NCBI RefSeq assembly: GCF_021533215.1 | Contig: NZ_JAJNKA010000013.1 | Coordinates: forward strand, 62,001 to 126,000 | DNA: 64,000 bases | DNA from: Portibacter lacus | GTDB lineage: Bacteria; Bacteroidota; Bacteroidia; Chitinophagales; Saprospiraceae | Direction of reading: 5' to 3' | Shown here: piece after piece, positions 35,698 through 44,400 of the stretch | Layout: each line of letters starts with the position of its first letter | Numbering within the stretch: the stretch's first letter is position 1 | The notes under the pieces: model-generated | Told to the model about the DNA's origin: nothing | The model's input: the letters and a program-made list of their open reading frames with translations, nothing else | Database searches by the model: none | Translations under genes and position numbers: made by a program

Positions 35698-36552
35698 ATG
35701 AAATCAATAATTTTCTGCTGTATTCTCGCTACATTCTCTTTTTCAAGTATTTATGGTCAAGTAAGTTCTGCTGAACAAGCCGTTAAAAAAGCTGAAAAGA
35801 AGGTAGCTGACAAAATGATTGAGAAAACTTTCAATGGATTAGTAAACAAGCTTTTCGGATCCGATTCTACCAAAACAACTGAAAACACATCTGTGAGAAC
35901 AGATTCTACGGTGACTTCGAATAGTAGTCCATTCGGAGGTTTGTTTTCTTCTAAGACTGTGGACAAGGAATTTAAGTTTGACATGACCTTGGATATGGAA
36001 ATGGTCACTAAAGACAAAAAAGGTAAAGGAGATGTTATCTATGTCAAAGCGCATTATTCTCAGGACAGTGCATATATAGGTACAGAAATGGAGAATATCT
36101 TTAATATTATGGATTTTGGAGATAAAAAGAACTATGCCTTAATGGGAGGTAAAGTGACGATTATGAATTTAGAATCATTTATTGACAAGGCGAATAAAAA
36201 GGCTAAAAAGAAAGAAGAAAACGAGGAAATACCGGAATTTACAAAAACTGGCAAAACCGAAATGGTAGCAGGCTACAAGTGTGATGAATACTTGGTCGAA
36301 GATGAAGATTTTACTGGCCATTATTATATTGCCAATGGAATAGGATTGAATCCTGAAGTATATGCGAAGACTTTCGATGCTAATCCAGCAATTAATTATC
36401 CTAAGGATCAAAGAGGAGTCATTCTCAAAATGGTCATTGAAAATACTAAGGACAAAACGACCACGACTATGATTACGAAGGAAGTCATCAAGCAAGAGTT
36501 AAATTACGACCTGAGCAAATACAAGGCAACAGACCTTTCTAAGCTCTTTTAA
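35698..36552 (+). CDS. DUF4412 family exported protein
   Basis: 284 residues with signal peptide (MKSIIFCCILATFSFSSIYG). The mature N-terminus is Lys/Glu-rich (AVKKAEKKVADKMIEKTF). It then has a DUF4412-type beta-sandwich with FDMTLDMEMVTKDKKGKGDV, YSQDSAYIGTEM and the conserved GYKCDEYLVEDEDFTGHYYI. The domain occurs in many Bacteroidota periplasmic proteins of unknown role. It is monocistronic by spacing, with a 132-bp gap to the DUF2911 gene. Confidence 0.78.
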   Translation: MKSIIFCCILATFSFSSIYGQVSSAEQAVKKAEKKVADKMIEKTFNGLVNKLFGSDSTKTTENTSVRTDSTVTSNSSPFGGLFSSKTVDKEFKFDMTLDMEMVTKDKKGKGDVIYVKAHYSQDSAYIGTEMENIFNIMDFGDKKNYALMGGKVTIMNLESFIDKANKKAKKKEENEEIPEFTKTGKTEMVAGYKCDEYLVEDEDFTGHYYIANGIGLNPEVYAKTFDANPAINYPKDQRGVILKMVIENTKDKTTTTMITKEVIKQELNYDLSKYKATDLSKLF

Positions 36553-36684
36553 TCTTGTTTTGTTAAATTAGAAAAGTGGAGTTGTTTCGGTAGATGTCCT
36601 GTTAATTACCTTTTAACGGTCTCAGTTTTTAGTATTTTAGCGGGTGATAAAAAAATCTGCTTAAAAAATTAAACCCTATACTAA

Positions 36685-37773
36685 ATGAAGTATCTATTTT
36701 CATTGGCTTTTGTAGCCATTTTCATAACATTTGCTCAGAGCCAAGAAAGAGAATGGCCAAAATTAGATGCAAGTGTATTAGATGTGGAGTATTTCCCCGA
36801 AGAAGTTGCATGGAGAAATTACCTTCCTAAGGAAGCACAGAACATCAAACCAAAAGTAAAGGTGGTTTATTCAAGACCACTTAGGAAAGAAAGAAAAATA
36901 TTTGGAGAATTATTGAAATTCGGAGAAGAATGGAGATTAGGAGCCAATGAGGCAACAATGATTACATTCTACCAAGCGGTAACTTTCGGTGAAACGACAG
37001 TTATGCAGGGAACATATTCCATGTCTGCGATCCCAAATAAAGATTCTTGGACGTTACTATTATCCACGGAATCTGGAATCTGGGGAAATGCGAATAGAGA
37101 TCAATCGTTGACAATTGCCACTGCCGTTGCACCAGTGAAAACGATCGATAAAACAAGAGAAGCCTTATCCATGACTTTCCAAGAAATAGATGATAAGACT
37201 GCTAATCTTGTTATCGAATGGGAAAACACAAGAGCTACTTTACCAATTGGATTTAATCCAGTCATTTTTGGTGCCGTGGATCCAAGTCCAATGGATATGG
37301 CACATTATCCTTCGAATAGTGCATTTAATAATTATGCAGAATCAGTGGATAAGAAAGCTGATCCGATTATTCAAGTTTACTACAGCAGACCTCAGAAGAA
37401 AGGAAGAAACATTTTCGGAGAATTGCTTAAAGACGGTGAAATGTGGAGAATCGGTGCTAATGAGGCGACTGAAATTGTATTCTACAAGGATGTTCAAGTG
37501 GGAGATAAGAAATTAGAGAAAGGTAGATACGCGATGTTTGCAAAATTGAATGGAGCAACCTGGGATATTATCTTCAGTAAGGATTATCCGATATGGGGAG
37601 AAGCAAATCGTGATGAAACGAAAGATGTTGCCTCAGTGAGTGTTTCTGTTTCTAAGGAGAAGGAGGTGATAGAAGCGCTATCTATCATATTCGAAGAGAA
37701 ATCTGAAAATTCTGCTGATATGATTATTGGCTGGGATATGACGAGTGCGGCGATTCCTATTTCCTGGAAATAA
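36685..37773 (+). CDS. Exported protein with two DUF2911 domains
   Basis: 362 residues with signal peptide (MKYLFSLAFVAIFITFAQSQ). Two DUF2911 repeats are visible by internal similarity. The first is VKVVYSRPLRKERKIFGELL (about residues 52-71) with EEWRLGANEATMITF. The second is IQVYYSRPQKKGRNIFGELL (about 228-247) with EMWRIGANEATEIVF. Each is followed by a WGNANRD or WGEANRD element. DUF2911 proteins are usually single-domain, so this is an internal duplication. Function is unknown. A terminator follows at 37793. Confidence 0.85.
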   Translation: MKYLFSLAFVAIFITFAQSQEREWPKLDASVLDVEYFPEEVAWRNYLPKEAQNIKPKVKVVYSRPLRKERKIFGELLKFGEEWRLGANEATMITFYQAVTFGETTVMQGTYSMSAIPNKDSWTLLLSTESGIWGNANRDQSLTIATAVAPVKTIDKTREALSMTFQEIDDKTANLVIEWENTRATLPIGFNPVIFGAVDPSPMDMAHYPSNSAFNNYAESVDKKADPIIQVYYSRPQKKGRNIFGELLKDGEMWRIGANEATEIVFYKDVQVGDKKLEKGRYAMFAKLNGATWDIIFSKDYPIWGEANRDETKDVASVSVSVSKEKEVIEALSIIFEEKSENSADMIIGWDMTSAAIPISWK

Positions 37774-37792
37774 AATTTAAAATAAAAAATGT

Positions 37793-37826
37793 AATGCTCC
37801 GGTTTTAATTAATCGGGGCATTTTTT
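37793..37826 (+). terminator. Intrinsic terminator after the DUF2911 gene
   Basis: Stem AATGCTCCG/CGGGGCATT (one T-G wobble) around a 12-nt loop, followed by T-rich sequence. Confidence 0.8.
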
Positions 37827-37926
37827 AGTGGTATTATTTAGTGATTGAAAATAAAGCTTTTTTTATTGAAAAATTAATATTTTTTATCTACTATTGTTAC
37901 AAATTTCATAAGCCTAACACCAAAAC

Positions 37927-38808
37927 ATGTATAAATATTCAACTTTCCTTGTTTTTCTTATTTTTTCATTCAGTCTTTCTGGACAAGAATCTTCCTCCCA
38001 AGATTTGCATAACGAATTAATTTCGAACTACAATATGTACGCACCAAGTACACTTGCTGCTCAAGCTCCTGGTGATGTGGGCTATTATAACATGTCGGCA
38101 GGACAAGGAGTGTCAGATCAGGCTGCGGCAATTAATAATGCTGGCTTTTCGCCAGTTCAGATCTTTGATCTTTCTGAAGTTGAATTAGCGAACATTGATG
38201 TTTTGATAGTAGATAACCCTGACAATTATAGTTATGGTGCGGAGTATTTAGCTCAGTTGAATGTTATTGAAAATGCGGTTAATAATGGTTTAGTTCTAGT
38301 GATGCACGACTTTTATGTTACGGAAGCAGCGACTGTTTTACCCGGAGGAGAAAATATCTCAATTTTAAGGGAATTAAGTAATGATGCGGTCGTTGATATC
38401 CAAGACAACAGCACTGTGATAACCAATGGTCTTGACAACGCAAGTCTAGATGGAGGAGACTCTTCAAGTCATGGGTATGCTGAAGCAAATACTTTGCCAG
38501 CTAACAGTCTCAATATATTGTCTAGAACTGATGCTAACGAGTCGGTCACTTTTGTTTACCCGTTTGGCGCAGGTTCCGTGATTTACTCAACAATTCCTGT
38601 ATCCCATTACTATACTAGAGAGTCCCCATTTGCTCTCAATACACATATTTACATGCAAAACGTTGTGGAGTATGCAGCGAATCTTGAAGATAATGCGGCA
38701 GCAGTTCCAACTTTAAGTCAGTGGGCAATGATTGTTCTTTCCTTACTTTTATTCATATTCGGAATTTCAAGTTTCAAAAGTAAGCAAACAAATCTTGCAG
38801 CTTGCTAA
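37927..38808 (+). CDS. Exported protein with IPTL-CTERM sorting tail
   Basis: 293 residues with a signal peptide (about MYKYSTFLVFLIFSFSLSGQ). The body has class-I-glutamine-amidotransferase-like features (VLIVDNPDNYSYGAEYLAQL, ENAVNNGLVLVMHDFYV). The C-terminus is VPTLSQWAMIVLSLLLFIFG plus a short tail (from residue 260). This is the IPTL-CTERM pattern: PTLSQW, a hydrophobic helix and a basic end, here SSFKSKQTNLAAC. Such tails are thought to be processed by exosortase-like transpeptidases. The domain is common in Proteobacteria and planctomycetes and scattered in Bacteroidota. Function of the body is not known. Confidence 0.75.
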   Translation: MYKYSTFLVFLIFSFSLSGQESSSQDLHNELISNYNMYAPSTLAAQAPGDVGYYNMSAGQGVSDQAAAINNAGFSPVQIFDLSEVELANIDVLIVDNPDNYSYGAEYLAQLNVIENAVNNGLVLVMHDFYVTEAATVLPGGENISILRELSNDAVVDIQDNSTVITNGLDNASLDGGDSSSHGYAEANTLPANSLNILSRTDANESVTFVYPFGAGSVIYSTIPVSHYYTRESPFALNTHIYMQNVVEYAANLEDNAAAVPTLSQWAMIVLSLLLFIFGISSFKSKQTNLAAC

Positions 38809-39098
38809 GTTTGAGTTAGGAAATACGACTATTTTAGGGGAATGAAGTAAGACATCGTCTAGTATATCAAGATCATCATGTGGGTTCAATATGAACTAGA
38901 TGGGTATACACTCAATTGTGCAACCTATAAAAAGCAATTCTTGACATTAGGAGGTCTAATAATTTTTACTAGTGTAATGGATAAATAGCGCTTTAGAAAT
39001 CGAGTACTTTTTTAAAGGTGTCACTATGTAAAATGCAGAAAGATCTATAAAAAGTAGTTGTTAAGCCTATACTTTTTATTTTTGCATAAAAAAGAAAT
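38809..39098. other. Intergenic region with one short ORF
   Basis: No clear gene. A 36-codon ORF (38878-38988, MWVQYELDGYTLNCATYKKQ at the start) lacks further support and is probably not expressed. A Bacteroidota-type promoter for transketolase is present near 39058-39084. Confidence 0.35.
39058..39084 (+). promoter_or_regulatory. Candidate transketolase promoter (TTG / TATTTTTG)
   Basis: A TTG at 39058-39060 and TATTTTTG at 39077-39084 match the Bacteroidota -33 and -7 (TAnnTTTG) boxes, separated by 16 bp. The ATG lies 15 bp after the -7 box. Spacing is shorter than the usual 19-21 bp, so this is tentative. Confidence 0.45.
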
Positions 39099-41132
39099 AT
39101 GATTGATAAGTCTATCTCGTTAAGAGCAGCAGATAATATAAGAATACTTTCTGCCGCAATGGTTGAAAAAGCTAAGTCAGGTCACCCTGGTGGTCCTATG
39201 GGAGGTGCAGACTTTATGCACGTTTTATTTAGCGAGTTTTTAAATTTTGATCCTTCTGACACGAGCTGGTTCGCAAGAGACCGTTTTTACTTAGATGCTG
39301 GTCATATGTCTGCTATGCTATACTCGACATTGGCATTGTTTGGTAAATATTCTATGGAAGACCTAGCTGATTTCCGCCAATGGCAAAGTGTGACGCCAGG
39401 TCACCCAGAAAAAGATTTCGAGAGAGGAATAGAAAACACATCAGGTCCACTAGGACTAGGACATGCATTTGGAATTGGTTCTGCCATTGCGGAGCGATTT
39501 CTAGCACAACGTTTTGGTAAAGTAGTGGAACACAACACATTTATCTACATTTCTGATGGAGGAGTTCAAGAAGAGATTTCTCAAGGTGGTGGAAGAATAG
39601 CAGGTTACTTAGGACTTGGAAATATTACCATGTTTTATGATGCGAATGATATTCAGTTATCCACAGAAGTAGATGCAGTAACTAAAGAGGATACTTCAGC
39701 AAAATATAAAGCTTGGGGATGGCATGTAGTTACCATCGATGGTAATGACCATGACGAGATCAGAAAAGCGCTAAAAGAATGTATCGCTGAAACAGACAGA
39801 CCAAGCTTAATCATCGGAAAGACGATTATGGGTAAAGGGGTGAGAAGTGAATCTAATGATTTATACGAAGGTGAAGTGGAATTACACGGAAAACCTTTAG
39901 GTGCTTCTAACGCTTCTTATGAAAAAACAATAGAAGGCCTTGGTGGATCTCCAGATAATCCATTTCAGATATTCGAAGATGTTCAAGCACACTATGCTAA
40001 CGTCATTTCTGAAAAGCAAAGTGCAGCAGCAGCTCAGAAAAAAGAGTTTAAAGAATGGGTTTCTAACAATAAAGGCTTAGCTGGGAAACTGGAGAAGTTT
40101 ATGAATAGAGAGCTGCCAAATATCGATTGGGAATCTATCGAGCAAAAACCAAATAATGCAACCAGAAATGCATCTTCTACCGTTCTTGCACATTTTGCAG
40201 ACAACATAGAAAACATGATCGTTGCTTCTGCTGATTTATCCAATAGTGATAAGACAGATGGTTTCTTGAAAAAAACAACTGCTTTCACGAAAGGTGACTT
40301 CAGCGGTGCGTTCTTACAAGCAGGAGTTGCAGAGTTAACGATGGCAGCCTTGGCAACTGGGATGGCATTACACGGTGGAGTGATCCCAGTTTGTGCAACA
40401 TTTTTCGCATTTTCTGATTATATGAAACCAGCTATAAGAGTAGCTGCATTAATGGAACAACCAGTAATCTTTATCTGGACGCACGATGCATTCAGAGTAG
40501 GGGAGGATGGACCTACACATCAGCCGATCGAACAAGAAGCACAAATCAGACTTCTAGAAAAACTAAAGAATCACTCAGGAAATAATTCATTCTTAGCGCT
40601 AAGACCTGCAGACGTAAATGAAACAACGGTTTGTTGGAAATTGGCACTGGAAAATTCGAATTCGCCTTCTGGACTGATTTTGTCAAGACAGAACATAGAG
40701 AATATTCCAAGTGATAATGGGTACGAGGACGCTCTAGGCGCAGCAAAAGGTGCGTATATCGTGAAAGATTGTAATGGAACTCCTGATGTTATTCTTTTAG
40801 CGAATGGTTCAGAAGTAGCGACATTATTTGACGGAGCGAAATTACTAGAAGAAAGAAAAGATATTGCTATCAAAATTGTAAGCGTTCCTAGTGAAGGATT
40901 ATTCAGATCTCAATCTAAGACTTATCAAAGATCGGTATTAGATGCAGATGTTCCTAAATTCGGAATGACAGCAGGATTACCAGTAAACCTAGAAGGACTT
41001 ACCGGTGATACTGGAAAGGTTTGGGGATTAGATCATTTCGGATATTCAGCACCTTACACGGTATTAGATGAAAAATTCGGATTTACAGGAGAAAATGTAT
41101 ACAAGTGTGTTAGTGAATTACTTGATTTGTAG
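39099..41132 (+). CDS. tkt: Transketolase
   Basis: Full-length (677 residues) single-polypeptide transketolase. The N-terminus has VEKAKSGHPGGPMGGADFMH, including the SGHPGGP thiamin-diphosphate loop. IYISDGGVQEEISQGGGRIA and MFYDANDIQL form the TPP/Mg site, in the ISDGGVQEE form I associate with this group. The middle domain carries LATGMALHGGVIPVC and IFIWTHDAFRVGEDGPTHQP, the loop that contacts the cofactor pyrimidine. The enzyme interconverts sugar phosphates in the non-oxidative pentose phosphate pathway with TPP. It is monocistronic with its own terminator. Confidence 0.95.
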   Translation: MIDKSISLRAADNIRILSAAMVEKAKSGHPGGPMGGADFMHVLFSEFLNFDPSDTSWFARDRFYLDAGHMSAMLYSTLALFGKYSMEDLADFRQWQSVTPGHPEKDFERGIENTSGPLGLGHAFGIGSAIAERFLAQRFGKVVEHNTFIYISDGGVQEEISQGGGRIAGYLGLGNITMFYDANDIQLSTEVDAVTKEDTSAKYKAWGWHVVTIDGNDHDEIRKALKECIAETDRPSLIIGKTIMGKGVRSESNDLYEGEVELHGKPLGASNASYEKTIEGLGGSPDNPFQIFEDVQAHYANVISEKQSAAAAQKKEFKEWVSNNKGLAGKLEKFMNRELPNIDWESIEQKPNNATRNASSTVLAHFADNIENMIVASADLSNSDKTDGFLKKTTAFTKGDFSGAFLQAGVAELTMAALATGMALHGGVIPVCATFFAFSDYMKPAIRVAALMEQPVIFIWTHDAFRVGEDGPTHQPIEQEAQIRLLEKLKNHSGNNSFLALRPADVNETTVCWKLALENSNSPSGLILSRQNIENIPSDNGYEDALGAAKGAYIVKDCNGTPDVILLANGSEVATLFDGAKLLEERKDIAIKIVSVPSEGLFRSQSKTYQRSVLDADVPKFGMTAGLPVNLEGLTGDTGKVWGLDHFGYSAPYTVLDEKFGFTGENVYKCVSELLDL

Positions 41133-41156
41133 GATCTAACATTGACCTAAAAAAAT

Positions 41157-41197
41157 AAAGCCCAGATTTTCTGAAATAATGAATTTCTGGGCTTTTT
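41157..41197 (+). terminator. Intrinsic terminator after transketolase
   Basis: The 10-bp stem AAAGCCCAGA/TCTGGGCTTT with a T-run lies 25 bp after the tkt stop. Confidence 0.85.
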
Positions 41198-41411
41198 AAT
41201 ATGAAGACATATATGAATATTTAATATATGATATTTGGTTCTCTATAAGTGGTTGATTGTTAAGTTAAATGTCCTAAAGAAAACAATTTGTCCTAAAAAA
41301 CACTCAAGTTCAGAAATTCCATTAACGAAATAGTTTTTAATCAGTTCTTATAATATATGATGCTTATTTTCATATTATCAACCCTATTTATTAGACAATA
41401 AACTACTTGAA

Positions 41412-44400
41412 ATGACAAAACAATTACTCCTTACTTTATTTTCAACTCTATTTTTATTCACAACACAAGTCTTAGCTTCAGAAAATTACGTTGGCGGTAT
41501 TATATCCTTAATGGATGGAAGTACTGCAACCAGGACTTGTGTAGGTGATGGAATTGCTGACCCTATTATGGTTATGCTGATGGACGCGGAAGGTCCGAAA
41601 AGTACCTTTGTAGTGACTGATACAGCAGGCATAATATTAGCGATTCAGACGAGCAATACCTTTGATTTCGAAGGGGCAGGCGCTGGAACATGTCTTATCT
41701 GGCACATGGGATATAAAGATATCGTTGGAGCTTTTAAAGTCGGCATGAATAAAGATGATGTGCAAGGATGGTTAGACTTTTCTAATGCGATAACCATTAC
41801 GAGAGAACCTATTGCAGCATCTAGTATTTCCTCAGATGATAGGACAACCATCGAAATATGCATCGACGGTATTCCCGATCCATTTACGGTTCAATATACC
41901 CAAGGCATCGGAAAATATCATAAATGGATTATTACAGATGAAGATCTGAATATTCTTGCCCTAACGAATAGCAATACTTTTGATCTAGAAGGAGCTGGGG
42001 TAGGAACTTGCTTGATATGGAGATTGAATTACAATCAGATATTTGGAAATATCGTCGGACTGAATGCAGCGGATCTTGGTGGATGTTTTATGCTTTCGAA
42101 TCCCATTACAGTGGTTAGACAGAAAGCTGAAAGTTCAGAGATTGCTCTTGCAGATGGAAGTACAGAAATGTCTATCTGTGCGGGAGATGGTGTGTCTGAT
42201 GAATTTACACCTGTTCTTACTGGAGGAGAAGGTGAATTCAATCAATGGGTGATTACAGATTCAGATAAGAATATACTTGGGCTACCGGATGGTCCGACGT
42301 TTGATTTAGAGGGAGCTGGCCCTGGTGTTTGTTTATTGTGGAATCTTAACTATAATGGCCAATTGCCCTCACTAACTGCGGGAAGTAACTTAGAAGATGT
42401 TATTGGTTGTGCCGCCTTATCTAACGCGATAACAATTAATCGGAATGGTGTTTCAGGAGGTGTAGTTTCTCTAGAATCAGGAGGAACGGAGCTTTCTATT
42501 TGTGCTGGAGATGGAATACCGGATCCGTTCACTGTTTTAGTGGAAGGAGTAGAAGGGAGCCAGAAAAAATGGGTAATAACGGATACGGACTTGAATATTT
42601 TAGGTCTTCCGGAAGGACCGACATTCGATCTAGAAGGTGCAGGTGCAGGAACATGTTTGGTATGGTGTCTATCCTATAATGGAACAATAACGGGTGCTGA
42701 AGTTGGAATGAATGTAGGTGATATAGAAGGATGTTATGGTGTATCTAATGCAATCACTGTAACGAGAAGTGGCGTCCAAGCATCGACCATTGAATTAGTA
42801 AGTGGAGGCGTAGAATTGTCTATTTGCGCTGGCGATGGTAATCTTGATTTATTTACTGTAAACTCTGAAAATGGTGAAGGAGAAAATAGGGATTGGGTAA
42901 TTACAGACACAGACCAAAATATTTTAGCACTTCCTAATGGCCCTACATTTAACCTTGAAGAGGCGGGTAGCGGCGTATGTTTGCTTTGGGAAGTTAATTA
43001 CAACGGGGTATTATCGGGTTTGACAGTAGGTGAAAATGTTGGCAACTTCGAAGGGTGTTTTGTCCTTTCTAACCCGATTACGGTGACTAGAAATGGCGTT
43101 TCGGCGTCTGCAATTGCGATACAAGGTGGTGCAACTGAAATCGATATATGTGCAGGAGATGGAATCTCGGATGCTTTTAACACCACACTTGAAAAAGGAG
43201 AAGGCGAGAACGGAATCTGGGTGATTACGGACTCTGACTTAAATATTTTAGCATTTCCGGAATCTTCGACTTTTGATTTAGAAGGAGCAGGAGGAGGAAC
43301 TTGCTTGATATGGTATGTATCCTATAATGGTGACCTTGAAGGAGCAGAAGTTGGTGGATCAGCGAATGATATCACTGGATGTTTTGCACTTTCTAATGCA
43401 ATCACGGTAAACAGAAGTGGTGTGGAAGCATCGGCAATTGCACTAGAAGACGGAGAGATAGAATTCTCTATTTGTGCTGGTGATGGTGTAGCAGATCCTT
43501 TCACCGTTACGTCTTCTGAAGGAATAGGAGAGAGTAGTGCTTGGGTGATTACGGACTCAGACTTGAATATACTAGGACTACCTGAAGGTCCTACATTCGA
43601 TTTAGAAGGAGCTGGAAGCGGAGTGTGCTTGCTATGGCAGGTAAATTATAATGGTACATTGACGGGAGCTGTAGTGGGTGAAAACGCTGGCGATTTATCA
43701 GGATGCTTTGTATTGTCTAACCCGATTACGGTGACTAGAAATGGCGTTTCGGCGTCTGCAATTGCGATAGAAGGTGGTGCAACGGAAATCGATATATGTG
43801 CAGGAGATGGAATCTCGGATGCCTTTAACACAACTCTTGAAAAAGGAGAAGGCGAGAACGGAATCTGGGTTATCACGGATGATGCATTGAATATTTTAGC
43901 ATTTCCGGAATCTTCGACTTTTGATTTAGAAGGAGCAGGAGGAGGAACTTGCTTGATATGGTATGTATCTTATAATGGTGACCTCGAAGGAGCAGAAGTT
44001 GGTGGATCAGCGAATGATATCACTGGATGTTTTGCACTTTCTAATGCAATTACGGTAAACAGAAGCGGTGTGGAAGCATCGGCAATTGCTATCGAAGGTG
44101 GAGGAACAGAAATTGCAATCTGCGCAGGTGATGGAATTTCAGATTTGTTTACAGCAGAAGTCAGTGGGGGCGTCGGTGAATTTAGCGCCTGGGTTATTAC
44201 GGATGCAGATCTTAATATATTGGCACTACCAGAAGGTCCAGGTTTTGATCTGGATGGTGCTGGAGAAGGAACGTGTCTGCTTTGGAATGTGAATTACAAC
44301 GGAACAATTCGTGGTCTAGAAGTCGGAGCAAATGCTGCTGATTTATCTGGATGTTTTGTTTTGTCTAATCAGATTACTGTAGAAAGAAGTGGAGTAGAAG

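Noticed and set aside
38878-38988. 36-codon ORF as a gene
   Set aside because: No independent support; it lies in the leader before transketolase and lacks a good start signal.
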